Shown here: positions 1 to 13,707 of the stretch, one piece after another
Position numbering within the stretch: position 1 is the first letter of the stretch
Layout: the number at the start of each line of letters is the position of its first letter
Origin: Argentina anserina
Taxonomy: Eukaryota > Streptophyta > Magnoliopsida > Rosales > Rosaceae
NCBI RefSeq assembly: GCF_933775445.1
Contig: NC_065873.1
Location: forward strand, 3,782,001-3,846,000
DNA length: 64,000 nucleotides
Reading direction: 5' to 3'
Program-made: the position numbers and the translations under genes
The notes under the pieces: model-generated
Seen by the model: only the letters and a program-made list of their open reading frames with translations
What the model was told of the DNA's origin: nothing
The model's database searches: none

Positions 1-1961
1 TGTAAATAATGTCTACAGTTTCTCTAACACGTTAGATAGTGACACCACTGATTAATTGTTAAATGAGAATATTCCGCAGCCGATTATGTAAACTTGGCAA
101 GGATTTACAGAAGTAGGTTCTTTTTTACATTAGCCTTTTCAGAGATCGTAGAAGCTAGAGACTTGTATGAGATTTTTTTTAAACCCATGAATTGTAAGAG
201 ATAACATATGCATAGAGATCTACTGATCAGACCATTTGTGGGGTTTTCGATTGATTGACATTTTTTTATATATCCCAATTTGGATTACACTAGCTAGCTA
301 GCTTCTCTTTTTGAATCATGGCCAACATTTTAACTGATATTGATATTAATTGAGAATGTTGACATTGTTGACGACTAAATTTGGAGAAAGGTATTCTGTC
401 TGTAGAGTTATTTTACAAAAGTGATCATTTGAAGCCAGACTTTTGTGCTTATGAAGATTGTTAGTTCCTAGAGAAAAGAATTAATTAAGATTGCTGGAGT
501 GCTCTTAAGATACTGTCCTTTTTTTATTTAATGTAATTAACTAGGCTTCATACTCTAGCATTGACGTGGCCGAAGCTATCCAATTAACTGGTACCTCCAT
601 ACTTAGTGTTCACTTGCGACAATTATATCTACTGCTTGAGTTAGGATCCCTCCTTTGCATGTCTAAAATTTTTTGAGTTTAATGTTAGGAAATCTTTCCA
701 CTTTGTACTTGCCATTATTTTCATGTTTTGTTTACTTCCCATGACAGTTAGGAGTTCAAGTTCCTGTCTTTTAATCTTGGATCTCATCCATTGAAAAGCT
801 CAGCAGATTGATATATATGCTCTCATCTCAGTCTGTTTCATGATATCAAAACGGAGGGAGGCCTTCCTACCGTCTGTCTAATTTATGCTGTCATGGCCTT
901 TAATTATTTTTTGCCATGAACAAAGCAGTTCATTGTTGTAGTTATGCTAACTGATTGAAAGTTGAAAATTTCAAACATGTCTCTGACTAATAACATGGTT
1001 CAATTTATCTTCAAGCTCTATAGTATGTGGATGGATAAAATTGCTGGTTGTCCAGGGAGATTGCTTTACCTCAAACTGTTGATGGCAGACATTAGAATCC
1101 ACCTTTGCAATTATCAATGATCTAATTCCAGTGTTGATGCAAATGATAAGTTGAATCGTTATCTTCAACAGCTAATTTTCTATGCTAATAACTCAGCTAA
1201 ATTATGTGGCTTCCTATTTTCTCGGCTCCTCATGTTTAGCATTGCTGCTGTCAAACTCGTTGATCACTGTTTTGCTAGAAGTTCATCCGCTTGATGCTTT
1301 GTTGATTGATCATTGTAAATTCTCCTTTGGGGGCTGAGCATTCTTTCTTTAACTTGTCAAGGGAAGACTGAGATTGAAGCTCCGGTTCTCCAGTAATACC
1401 GGCCTAGAGAAGCAATATATGTTGAAAACAAAACAAAACAAGTACAAGTTGAATGTTGGGTCAGTGATCGAATTTTGAACCATATAGATAGATCTCAGGT
1501 GCCTCCTCCTTGAAGCAAAGCACAGAAAAAACGTAACTTGGTGACGGCCGCCCTCTGTGGTTACTGTTACGTAATGGCATTGACAGGCCAAAAAGAGACT
1601 GCAGCTTGATTTTCACTTGGTCAAGAAGCTCTTCCTCCTCTGCGTTGTTCCCCCTGTTTCATCGCTTCATGTATGTGTTCGACGCATTGAAGGGATTTGA
1701 AGGCATATGAATTCAGAGTTGTTTCAAGATGTGTTATTAGTAAAAGCGGTTTTGGCTAAATCTCAGTGATTAACTGATTATATTCATGCTGCTGACAAAT
1801 GTAGATGAGCTTTTAGTTTTCAACTCGTACGTTCGATAAGTTGTGTAAATCCTTATTATGCATATTTTCCCTTTTAAAATTGTATATATGGATTTGTTTT
1901 AACTCGTACGTTCTACAAGAAGTTGCCTACCTGGCTATTTACCACAAATGGTCATGGCCAT
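1..1961. other. Intergenic, no recognised gene
   Basis: AT-rich sequence with only short open frames in all directions. No protein family, RNA gene or transposon end was recognised. It could include the 3' untranslated region or introns of a gene lying to the left of the window, but nothing shows this directly. Confidence 0.4.
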
Positions 1962-2616
1962 TAGGGCTGTAACTAGACTTAAACCGCTTGTGTTGCTCGT
2001 TTTTAGTCCGTTCGGCTCGAACTCGTAAAGTTAAATGAACCAAACTTGAGCTCAATATTAAGTCCGACCTTGAAAATGAGCCGAGCTTGAACAACAAGTA
2101 TTCAGTTCATTCGACTCGTTTAGCTCGGGCTTAAGTAAAGCTCAGCTTGTTTATTAATTAAACTTAACTTATTAACTTTTATAGTATATATAAAATATAA
2201 TTTTTATATGAGACATAATATTAAAAATATAATATTAGTTCAAAAGAGTTGAAATGCTTCTTTTATAATAATTAGTTAAAGACTTTAAGTTCAATAATGA
2301 GTTTGGCCTGTTATTTTTAGTTTATTACAAATAAAATGAATTTTGTGTAATGTTAAGACATCAGATTTTGATTTTCTTTTTAATTTTCTTAATTTGAAAA
2401 TTTTAATTTTATATGATTCAAGTCTGCTCGATTCGAGTTCGAGCTCCTCTAATAAAATGAGCCGACTCAAGCCTAATCCGAGCTTTTTCAAGCCGAGCCG
2501 AGCTTGAATATGAAGCACAAAAATCAAATGTTAACCCGCTTCAGCTCGATCGAATGAAAATGAGTCAAACATAAACAACTTAATATTTGGCTTGGCTCGG
2601 CTCATTTACACCTCTA
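1962..2616. mobile_element. Non-autonomous hAT-like element (655 bp)
   Basis: Imperfect terminal inverted repeats: the left end reads TAGGGCTGTAACTAG and the right end, reverse-complemented, TAGAGGTGTAAATGAG. The flanks are ATGGCCAT (1954-1961) and ATGCCCAT (2617-2624), an 8-bp target duplication with one mismatch, which is the hAT size. The interior is rich in GGCTCG/GAGCCG motifs typical of a plant MITE-like family and has no transposase frame. Confidence 0.65.
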
Positions 2617-2680
2617 ATGCCCATGTCATTTGAATCATATGTATATCTGATCATGTAAATTTAACCACAAAGGTACGTAC

Positions 2681-4549
2681 CTATGTAGCACGGACACGCT
2701 ATATGGGCTCCGTATCGCGTGTCTGACACGGACACGGACACAGACACGCTCGGACACGCGATCTGGGATCAGATATGGCTCGGACACGATTGAATACGGC
2801 AGGGACACGCACGTGTCCAATGTGTACACGCAAATAAGGAGGACACGGGGGGTATCATTCCTTCACGCAGTCGACCCCTTCACTCTCTCAATCGACCTCT
2901 CGCAGTCTCGCCTCTCACTCTCTCAGCCAACTCCAATCCGGACAAGAACTCCGACCAATTCGCTCCCACATTGCCGACCTCTTTCTCATGTCTCCACCAC
3001 CGCCAACAACGATCTTTTCAACAAGGTAAGTCTGAGCTCTCTCTCTCTCTCTCTCTACCCCTCTTTCTTATTCTTCTTCTTCTTCTTCTTCTTCTGTTGA
3101 TTGAAGTAATTAAGATGAATTGAATTATGGGTGATGCTGTCAGTCACATTTGAAAACTCATTTCGAAATAAAAAGCTTCTGCCTTTTTGTACGATCAGAA
3201 TGTCTGACACCCTAAAGCATAGATTTTGATTTCAAAATTATAAGAGGGTGAGACAATGAATGTTGGGTTTGTTGATTTGGAATGCATTAGATATCAATCA
3301 GTGAGAAAATTGTTTGATTTGTGAAATCTCTGTAAATTAGGGAAAGTGGGTGCTCTACTTTTCTGGTTTGGTGGGAAAATGTAGCAAAAAATATAAGCAA
3401 TCAGGTAGTGTGAATCTAGAGTTGGATGCTAGAGTTTGGTTTTGTTGTACTTAGTTCTCATGCCTCTAATTTGTAATTGCAATGTAAATTTAATTTCATT
3501 TACCTGAAATTTGGTGATGATAGGTACAGTTTGATGATGGTAATTTTTGCTTTGTAGTGGATAGTAGTGATTAAATTTGTTTTTTTTTCTGAACAAGATC
3601 ACATGTGTTGTTGTAATATTAGGTTGCTCAAAATTCACAGTATGCGTGGTAATACTTAGGAGATCAGAGCAGGTAGATCAATCAAACGCACAAGAACCAG
3701 CGCTAAATTATGCAAGGAGCTTCTCACAATGATGCTGAAACAAGTGTTAGCATATCTAAGGCATTGGAGGTTCGATTTGATGTGCTTTTGGTTTGATGAA
3801 TTTTGAGAATTACAGAAGTCTTAAGTGTGTTCTGGGTGTTTCAATTTCGTGTTTGTTTATTACTAGTTTAGACTTTGATCTAGAACTATGACGCAATTAC
3901 AAATTCTTTTCGTGACTTTGATTATATTAAAATTGTGAAATATGTGGTAAGAGATTATGAAATGTTTGATTTGATTAATAGATTTGATATTGCCAAAGAG
4001 GCCATTAGTTTGTTTTGAAGTTTCTGAAATATGTCTACATTCACAATTTGACAGCTTACTTGTAGTGTCATGACCTTTTGTATTGTAAAATTGTTGTTAG
4101 TTGTTACAGGTTAGACATTGATCTGGACTCCTTCATAGTAGTGTAAACTTTCTTGTTGTATAGTAGGAGTCTGTCAATGTCCATATATGATTTTGATTAT
4201 GATTGAGCTTGTTGTTATAGGTTAAACATTGATATGGACTCCTTCATAGTACCACTGTATATGTCTGAGCTTAAGTTGGGTTTGATGTAATTGAACATAT
4301 AAACATAAATATGTCTATAAACTATTGAGTTTGATTTTTTATTTTGAGGAGGTATGAGTACATGAGGATCAACTCCTATTAGTTCTAGTGCTGGATCAGT
4401 TAATGTCAGTGGTAATATTAGGTATATATATATATATTTAAAATAATATTTCATTAACGTGTCTTTATCCAATAAAAATTTTATTTGACGTGTTCGCATA
4501 TCGAATCGTGTCGAATACGGACACTCGTGTCCATATCCATGCAACATAG
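2681..4549. mobile_element. Non-autonomous hAT-like element (1.87 kb)
   Basis: The element is bounded by perfect 8-bp repeats GTACGTAC at 2673-2680 and 4550-4557. The left terminus reads CTATGTAGCACGGACACG and the right one, reverse-complemented, CTATGTTGCATGGATATG. Sub-terminal GGACACG/CGTGTCC motifs recur at both ends. The interior holds a CT-rich stretch followed by a possible splice donor near 3026 and no intact transposase, so it looks like an internally decayed derivative. The palindromic target site weakens the duplication evidence a little. Confidence 0.65.
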
Positions 4550-5336
4550 GTACGTACATAGCTGAATAGGCAAGATGGGAGATAATGCTTTTTTTTTTCA
4601 AAGAAGATATTGTATGTTGGATTATTTGACAACACCTAAATGACATCTCCAAGGCAATAAGATCTTTGATCTAATACCAAGTGAAACCTACGCGTTATTT
4701 CTAATAAGATTATCTTTGATCTTTAGCTACACCCAAATGGTTTCTCCTAAGTTATATCTTTCTTATAGAGCATATTTAGCAATGGTAGCCATATTTCAGC
4801 TAAATTTTGATCAAACTAGCTTAAAAGTCATTTTAGCTAACCAATTTAGAAATACGTCTACATCAGTTCTCTTTATTTAAATTTTATTTGAATTTAAAAA
4901 CATTCATTACATGACTAAAAATATATTTTAAATATATTTATAAATTATATATAATTTTCTATACGAAATTTTTAAATTCAAATGTTTTAACTTTGAGAGT
5001 CAAGTGCAACCCTAATTTTTTGTACAAAGTTAAACATGCTTTTTAAAATAACTTTAAAAATGTGCGTATATTGTCACCTCATCGTCTTCTTTGTTTACCC
5101 CACAATCATATTTAAACTCAAAAATTCCACTGCTACCCTTAGAAAAAAATTCATAAATATTGTAAAATTACACAATTAAAAGAAGGTCAAACTAAAAGGA
5201 ATATCTCTTTCATTTTTCTTTTAATTTGTCATATTGTCCTACGATATTTTCTCTATTCAAAATTCTCCGCAATCTCTTCTTATCTATATAACTTTCATTA
5301 TTTTTACTTAATGTTTTCTCTACTCTATAACTCTAA

Positions 5337-5489
5337 ATATATATATATAGTTATATATATATATGTGTGTGTGTGGTGACAGTATTTTAACTATATATAT
5401 ATATATATCTATAAATAGTTATATATATATATAGTATTTTATAGAATATATATAGTTTTATTTATATATATAGTTATAGATATATAGTT
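5337..5489. repeat. AT/GT microsatellite tract
   Basis: Several runs of (TA)n with a short (GT)n run near 5365-5375 lie just left of the MITE at 5493. A similar (TA)n run follows it at about 5876-5900. The tract probably arose by slippage. Confidence 0.8.
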
Positions 5490-5492
5490 ATA

Positions 5493-5869
5493 CAGTCTCT
5501 ATCAAGAGTGAAGCTTCCAATTTTGACACACTTTTCGGTCAAATTTTTTCACTATAAGAGATTCAATATTTAGATATGTTATTCAAGATCATCTCTTCAA
5601 AATTTCATCCAATTTAACAATGGTTTGAGCTTTTAAAATTGAGATTTACACGAACGGTTCACGTTGAACAGTTTTAATTCATTCATTGATTTAATCTAAT
5701 TTCAATACGTTAACGATGTCTGAAATAGATGAAATTTTGTAGAGATGATCTTGAATAACATAATTAAATATTGAATCGCTTATGGTGAAAAAATTTAACC
5801 GAAAAGTGTGCTAAAATTGGAACTTCACTATGTAATTTCAGAGTGAAGCTTCACTCTAGATAAGGACTG
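5493..5869. mobile_element. Foldback MITE with long inverted arms (377 bp)
   Basis: The left terminus CAGTCTCTATC pairs with the right terminus, which reads CAGTCCTTATC when reverse-complemented. Pairing continues for over 100 bp, including GAGTGAAGCTTC, ACACTTTTCGGT and the segment ending AAAATTTCATC in both arms. TA dinucleotides flank both ends, as expected for a Tc1/mariner-type insertion. There is no coding capacity. The RNA could fold into a long hairpin. Confidence 0.65.
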
Positions 5870-6304
5870 TATAGTTATATATATATATATATATATATAT
5901 CTATATAGTTATATGTGGTGACGATATTAAAGATTAAGAATAAATACCATAATTAAAATATATTATGCATGAAAATAGTACCAAACGGTCATATGACGAG
6001 TTGTTGGAGGTGTTGCATGTGCTTAATACTTAATTTTATTAATCGTTAAATATGTTGTTTTATTATTATTTTTTAGTTTCAAGGGTAAAAGTTAAATATT
6101 TGGGTTGAAATTTAATTGTCGGGTGAACAAAAAAAAACTGTGGGGTAGTAATAGCCATACCTTAAAAAAAATATAATAGTCTGTTAAATATGTTCTAATA
6201 CCACAACTAATTGTTTAGTACGTAGATAGTTAATGATGTAATCCTTGCTAAATGATGATCGCTCGAATACATAAGTTATCCCCTCTCTACATATATATTT
6301 TTAC

Positions 6305-7007
6305 CAAGGTTCTAAAAAGCGCTAGGCGGTATGCAGGCGGACAGCCACCTCCTAGCGCCTAGACGGTTAGGCGGCCTCCTAGGCGGCGCCTAGGCGGTTT
6401 CGAATTATTAAATATTTATTTATTTTTATACATATATTTAAACTATTTTAATGATTAAAATATTTAATAATGTTTAATATTAATTTTAAAAATACTTAAA
6501 ATAGTCTAAATTCACATAACTTAAATAGAAAGTCCATAAAAAAATATTTGAAGAAAAGATAAATAATGAAACAAATGTAATAATATTAAATCTCAATTTC
6601 TTTCTCTCCAAATTGTTTCCTAACTTATTCAGTATCGGACTCAAACTTAATATTCATATTTCTTTCCTCTTCTTTTGTTGATGAGATGATGAGATTCAAT
6701 TTTCAGAAAATAGACAGAGTGAGAGCTGCAGCATCTTTTAGTTTTTTTTTTAATGTCAAGTGATGGTTGACCGCCTATGACTAAATATGCCTGATTAGAC
6801 CGCCTATGACTGAATAGGGCCGCCTATGACTGAATAGGGCCGCCTAGACCGCCTAGGACTGAATAGGGCTGCCTAGGACCGCCTAGGCGGCTGCTTAATT
6901 CACAAAACGCCACAGATGACCGCCGAGGCAAAAAGCGTGGCGGTGGGTGACCTCCTAGCGCCTAGACGCCGCCTAGGCGGTCTAGGCGGCCGCTTTTTAG
7001 AACACTG
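6305..7007. mobile_element. Non-autonomous hAT-like element (703 bp)
   Basis: Perfect 8-bp target duplications ATTTTTAC lie at 6297-6304 and 7008-7015. The left end reads CAAGGTTCTAAAAAGCG and the right end, reverse-complemented, CAGTGTTCTAAAAAGCG. Both sub-terminal regions are crowded with CCTAGGCGG-type motifs, while the middle is AT-rich and non-coding. The structure fits a common plant hAT MITE type. Confidence 0.75.
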
Positions 7008-7015
7008 ATTTTTAC

Positions 7016-10000
7016 TAGTAATTATAATTAGGTCATTCGAATCTTAATTGTAAAAGACCCTTATTAGAAAATGAAAAAACGGAGGCTTCGATCATGATCG
7101 ATCTGGAGACGAATGCACCGAGTTTTCTTTATCACTATTCACTAGTCATTAGAGCTCATGTCAGTGGACAAGAAAATAGTTGTAACCAGATAATGAGATT
7201 GCGACAAGAAGCGCAAAAAATCAAGGCCATTATCGAAAACCAAATACATACATTTTGGACCATACCAATAGTACGTACTCATTAGATGAAAGAAAAGTAG
7301 TTAATCGTCTTATGAAAGAAACTGGACAGGTTTATTAGCTCAAATTGACAATGTCTGAAACTGAATATGGGAAACACTATTATCCCTGGAAATAAATTGA
7401 GAAGCCTCAATCACTAGGAGTCTAGGAATGTGACCATTACGGGCAGCCACATATGTAGCAATCGTGTTACTATTGTTATTACATTATTTATACTAAATAA
7501 TAACGAAGCCTTCATTATTTGGTCGGCACGAATCACTAGTTTTTTTTCCTTTAATTGTGTACCTAAATTCTTTTTATGTAAAACTAATTAAGACGGCTCC
7601 TCAAGAAAAAGAAAGAGAAAACAACAAAATGAGTCGGATGAGCTCTCTGCTAGGGTTTTTCTTGGAAATGAGTGTTTTGATCGAAATCTTCATGGCGACA
7701 GCGACATCTCGTCGATTGATGATGGCTGATCATGACAGAGGCGGAGAGCCTCGTGCTTTCCAAACCAAGTGTCGACAGGAGGATGGATGCGTGGGAGCGA
7801 AGAGGTTGCAATCTCTAAGCCAACGGCGTCGGGCACCTGATTGTGTTTTCCAAAGGCTCTGATCAGTTTGTTTCCTAGTCGAGGGTGTTGTGCAAGTGGA
7901 TCGGCAGAGCGCTGATGTCGAAGTGCTTCAGGGCCATGGGGATCAGATTCTTGCTATGGCGGAAATTTTGGGTCCGTGCGGTGGTGATGGACATTGGCGG
8001 CTCTGCCAATAGTGGAAGGAAGACGACATGGTTGTCGTGAGGCTGGGTTTCACGGATCAGGGTTCGCCCTTGTTGGAGTCAGATCTGTGTGGCTACAGTG
8101 GTGGGTGGCAGCTTTGGTGGTGTGGCCTTGGAGACACCTGCATCCGATCTGGAGTCGGCTGCTACTTGGGCCCAACCAAATGGGCTTTTGGTCTTGCTAA
8201 AGGGGTTGGGTTAAGCCTGCTGGCCTAGAACAATTTAGACTAGTTTTTAGCCTATTGCTATGTTTCAATAAGTCGTAGAATATATATCTTTTTTTTATTT
8301 TTCTGTTTTATTTCGAGGATAGTTCTTAAAGAATAAACATATGTGATGTATTAAATTTGAGTTTCAGCCTAAGACCTCTTGTCAGCTGTACGACAATAGC
8401 GGATGAGTATGTAATGACTATTCAGGCCTTCGTTTTATATACAATCTTAGTGGATTCCATCAAATTAAGACGGCTCCTCTCATCAGCTATTTAGAGTACT
8501 TGTCCAAACAGCACCTACAACATGTATCATTAGCCATCTCCTTTGTGATGACCAATTTGATCACCTTGATTCCGTTGGGTATATTCATCGAGATTCAGAG
8601 AAGTTGAAATTTCACCCCTCCAGAAAACGTCAGAGCGAGTCTCTGTTTGTTCTGGCATATGTGTTTGGTTAGTGCTAGGACGTGTGTATATTTCATGCTT
8701 CGAGTCAGTCTCTGATTAGTGGATTGTGGTTGGTGGTTTCTCCATCTGGTATTATTCAATTCATGCTTAAGAGTTCCTGTATTTTCCTTCAAAACAAAAG
8801 TACGTACCACGAAAGCACGTACTGGATAGACGTCGATGATTCATAATCCACGTACGTACGTATGGTTTTCATTTTCTAGCTCCAGCTAGCTAGCTGTTCA
8901 TTAGGTAAAACCCTAGCTATAGCGACGGCGCGTGGTTGAGTTAGGCACAACAGGAACGTCCATATTGGATTCATGATCGACCCGCCGTATGCTCCAAAAA
9001 TGGCAAGACTGGTCGGAGTGATAGTGTCATCCAATAGTCAGGCTGCATTATTAAGGTGGCACTGTTCTGTTTGGCCAAATTTGAATGGATACATATGGAG
9101 CAGGTGCAGCATATAATCTCACTCTGGATATCTGGGAGCAGTACACTGATATCGATTTAGTTCTCTGTGTTGTTTCGTGGGGTAGTTCCAAACATCTTTT
9201 GGCTTCGATCAGGAATTTGATTCCCAACTTTTTCTCCATTATTTGGCAAAATTGGCCATAGTCTGCATTCCACGACCCCCCGATATTTACATATCTGACC
9301 TCTTTTAATTTGTGTACAAATGGAAGAGACACCTCTCAATCACATGACGATCCAATTTATATATTCTATGTGGATATGTTGAGATTTCGGGAAGGATTTT
9401 GCAGGTTGGGGTTTGGGGTTATCTTTAGGCTGGCTAGCTATCATAAGATCTTTGACAGAAAAAAAAAACATCAAGATTGGAAGCCGGTATTGGCTGTTTG
9501 TGTATTTTGGGCTCATTCTCACTTTCTCAGTCTAGAATCTATGGACATATATACTGTGGATATTGGTACTGCCTAAAGTCACATGTAAAACTAGTAAAAC
9601 ATTGTCGATATGTAAAACATGGAGCGCCGTAAAACATTCATAACTTCTTACTTTTGTGTACGTACCTAGAAAGCACATGTGGGGATGACTGTCTAGGATA
9701 TAATCTTGGTTGCACATCTTAACACCACCATTGTCATCTTTATGGAACAGTGGTTGAGAACTTGGTACGTGTTCAAGTTATTAATACTATGAAGAATATT
9801 TCTTTGTTACCGATCCGGTATTATTGTACATTTGTACGTAATGAGTTTGCGTCAGGTGACTGATAAGATTTAAATATTTAAACAAACAGTGAATGTGACA
9901 ATAATGTATCGTACGCAATCAGAACTGAAGTATGCAAGCAAATATAAGCTACAATTAATTTAACATATTAAGTTGTTGCTATTCCTAATTTGAGTACCTT

Positions 10001-12469
10001 AATTAACTGCAAAACTCGGCAGTTAGTTGTTGCTAAACTCATTGACTGATTGACATGTAGTGTGAGTGTGAGTTTTCTCTTAGGTTATACTCCCTTGTTG
10101 GATCCTGTGATTGTGATGTAATCATAGTTTATTTCAATGAATACCGTAATTACTCCATATTTTTGTCCTAATATTTTGTACGTCGGTCTCAGTCTGTTAC
10201 ATGGGGCATTTGTACTGTTTTTTTTTTACATTTTATCCTTTGGTACCGGCAGTTCTATATTGTGAATTGTGATGGGAAGCAAAAGCTCTGTTCGTATATA
10301 TCCAGCAAGGGATATAAACATGGTGCATCGTCGAAAGCAACAAGATAGTATGTGCCAACCGAGAAGACGTGCATGCTTGTATTGCCTATAATTAAGTATA
10401 ATCGATCATATAGCTCAATCCCATAGCCAACTTTCTAGGCATAGTTACGAGCATGCACCTGTTCGACTTATCTAGATTCATCCATACTGCAGTGGAAAAT
10501 TCTATGCTGCAGTCGTCGAATTTATCTTGAGGAATCATATATATGGAAAATCTAAAGAGATCGAGGATTATATTGCTCAGCGCCGTACGCGTACAGCAGT
10601 GCCCTGGATTTCTATTTGGCAATCACTCAAAAAATCTCATGAGATATTCATTCTTGCCTATGTGGATAATCTTCTTGCAGTCTATACGTCCAAATGAGTC
10701 TCATTGTAGATATTATTGCCATCATTGCTATTGGACTAGCATCCCGCATGGAGCACAAAGCAAAAGGGAACTTGCCATTCGTGAATACTGTTATAATATT
10801 CTCCACGCGTACGTACGTTCTTATTTCGATTCCACTCGTATATCTTCTTCCACTCTTTAAGACTTTAGCATTATCACATGGTGATTGGCGATCGAAATTG
10901 ATACCTGTAGGTAGAAACGTAGGACCACTGAGCTTGGGGTTACAAAGTATCTTTGGTGTACAACTTTTGTACGTACAGTTTGAACGGTCTAGATTAGAAA
11001 AAATTATATTAATACACATTGGCTACTGAATATAAATTATTTTTAATAATTAAGATTGTATCATGTATTATAAGAATTTATGTCCAATACTATGCTAATT
11101 TGTTTTTTCAATGAAATTATTGTTTTAAGCTATAGATCGATAAGTTGAAATTAGGGTCTAAAGATCAGCCTCTCTTTACATGTGAAAGCATTCGCATTTC
11201 AACATAATTATCTTTTCCTAAAAACATATGCCTTGTTTCTAATTAACACAAAATAAAAGCGTCTTAAAACAAGGAAGGTGTGTGCAAGGTTATCGATCAA
11301 GCTTGCTTGAGAAAAAAGTAATTGAAGTGAATTTCAGTACATTACGTTCATACGTGTGATTGTACTAGCTAGTGAGTCTCATCTTTGTAATGCTAAGTAG
11401 GGTTTGCAAGTCATGATCTTACTCAAAATTTAAAAGACACGATTAGTCATAATCAATATTTCAGTCCAAAATTAATCGAATTGAGTAGACTCGTATGCGG
11501 TTTATGAGAGGACAAGTATATATAAATTAATTTGATCACTTGATAAAGGTCGATCGTGTACATGTTAAACTTATTAATTAAGTTAGGGATGGAGCATTGT
11601 TACGTATTTAGGCTTGTATGATCGACCTCATGTGTATTTGACATGAACCAGCCATCTATTTGATCCTCTAATATTAGAAGATCAGATAGATGGCTTCTAG
11701 CTAGTCTTCTACTCATAAATCTTTCTGCGTTGTGATATATGTACCTACCTAGCTAGTTAATTTCATGCTGCCATGCATATATATTGGCTAATTATATAGG
11801 CTAGCTAAAAGTAGATTTGCATAATTACAAGAATATTGCCAAACATTTGAAGATTGATATATAATAACTAACATGCATGGGAACATGCTTTCTCTAAATT
11901 ACGTCAAAATTATATCCATTATGAATACTTGAATCTTTAGGTAGCGTCTTGAATCTGCTAATTAAACACAATACGCACCGACGAGATTGCTTTTAAACAC
12001 AACACGTACGTACAGTAATGCCTAATTAAGAGAACCGAAATATATATAGATGGTTGAATGACAAAAGACACGGTGATAATTAACTGGTAAGTGTACTTGT
12101 CAAGAAAGCTTATATATATAAGAGCTAGCTAGCTGATCAGATAAGTCTCGACGCAAGGAATTTACCTCATTTTTTCCCAAGCACAATGAATTATTTCAAG
12201 CCCTAGCTAGATCCATCTTGAACATGCATAACTGTAATCCAAGCTTAATTATGAACTATATATATGAAAGTTTCTTTCGATTCGAAACGTCCGGAGTACT
12301 CGATCCAGATCGAAAGCTAGCACCTTAGCTCAGGCAGGCACATTTTTCTAACCCCTAAATCTTACCAGCTGTTTTAGGGAGAGACTGTTAAGAAGTCTCA
12401 TCAGAAGTCCAAAACAAACCCTAATTAACTGTAGGTTGCCTGTGTTCTAGGTCATACTACATCGACGAT
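7016..12469. other. Intergenic, no recognised gene
   Basis: Short open frames occur here (for example 7557-7862 and 9051-9332 minus), but none shows a recognised domain, consistent splice sites or a convincing coding context. A more GC-rich block at about 7630-8230, followed by a stretch to about 8460, looks like decayed transposon material, perhaps the 3' part of a LINE, but no motif proves it. Several GTACGTAC and GCTAGCTAGC short palindromes are scattered through the region. Confidence 0.35.
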
Positions 12470-12533
12470 ATGATGCCGACTAGTCACTTCTCATCTCATC
12501 ACGAACTCTCTCGACTAGACCACGGAGATTTCT

Positions 12534-12541
12534 ACACGTGT
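12534..12541. promoter_or_regulatory. G-box/ABRE-like motif upstream of CYP707A
   Basis: The palindrome ACACGTGT contains a CACGTG G-box core with ABRE context, about 1.3 kb before the CYP707A start codon. It lies in an unusually GC-rich patch (12470-12810) that also holds GACGTCAC, CCACGTCGG and two TTGAC/GTCAA W-box-like motifs. ABA 8'-hydroxylase genes are known to respond to ABA, so an ABRE would make sense, but function here is inferred from the motif only. Confidence 0.4.
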
Positions 12542-13707
12542 CCCGGCTACCCCCGACGTCACTCTCACCTTCGATTTTTGACGTTGGATGGTGGTCGATC
12601 ACAACGCAATTACGGGGACCAACTCCAGAAGCTTCCACGTCGGCTTATCGGCGGTTGACCGTACCGACTTGGCACCGACGTACCTAAGGGTCAACTGACA
12701 AGCTGGCCTTGCCTTATTCGGGGAGATCGGAACTGCTCCGGCCTATTACATGCATGAACTGTAATGCACCGCCATCTTTTCCACCTGTATGTCGCCGGGG
12801 AACCGGCGAACTAGTTCACTGCTGCATAACTTCTTCTTCTTCTTTTTTCTAATATGAAGCAAGTTCATTTTTAACTTTCAAGGACGTGCACCATCGATCA
12901 CAATTCAAAACAATAAGAAAGTATGAAACAATTATCTTTAATAATTAATATGATGGGAAATTAGAAAAACATTATCGATCACGTCTTACACAAGATGAAC
13001 TCAATTGAAAATTTTGGATATTGTTTAAGATAACTTACCCTTTAATCGAGATGGGATTTGTAAGTGGCAAAAAATTACTATAGGTGAAACATGCATACAT
13101 GTATCTTAAAAGAGGCCGGGTAGTTTTAACTCTTTATTGATACATGCAATGCATACATGTGTTTTAACTCTTTGTCATGACTCAATCTCATAAACTCGCA
13201 CTTACAAATGGATGATTAAAACGATTTTCTAATGTATCAACAATTACGTACCTCAATTAAAGTGGTAAAATGATCAAGTACGTCCTCAAATTAGTTGACA
13301 AGCAAAGCTGGAAAGTTTAATTTAAATTATTTTGGCCAAGAAAGTTTTATTACTATGAACTCAGCAGATCAACAGAAATATTAAAAATATATCAGTATAA
13401 ATATTATCATATTTTAGCTGCTGTAAAATCTAAAAGAGCAGTTCCTCATCCTAGAAGTGACATGCATGTTCTTATCCTTTCTGCGCTCTTCCCACTTCGA
13501 AAGCTAGCTAACAGTACAACAATACTACTTCTTAACCACAATTTACAAGTCAAACGATTCAATCTCAATAAGTGAATTCTAGTATTCATCATGAGTTGAT
13601 TGTGTCAAGTCTAAAACATCTGTTTCCAAACTTTTAGCAAAATTTAATTTTCTCCTAATCCCAGTTCACAGTTTGTCTCTTTGTGGGAGGGGAAATTATT
13701 TTCCCTC

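Larger units (their letters stand above)
4768..6195. mobile_element. Possible older MITE, host of a nested MITE
   Basis: The ends match as an inverted repeat: GAGCATATTTAGCA at the left and, reverse-complemented, GAACATATTTAACA at the right, each flanked by TA. The interior is AT-rich, non-coding and contains microsatellites plus the better supported MITE at 5493-5869. The match is short, so this is tentative. Confidence 0.35.

Noticed and set aside
7557..8228. Short + frames in a GC-richer block
   Set aside because: No recognised domain, overlapping frames and likely decayed transposon sequence.
7586..8480. Short repeated string AATTAAGACGGCTCCTC at 7586 and 8464
   Set aside because: Only about 17 bp is shared, with no inverted ends or matching flanks; could be chance or part of an undefined element.
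9051..9332. 93-residue minus frame with plausible composition
   Set aside because: No family recognised, a competing overlapping frame and no splice or promoter support.
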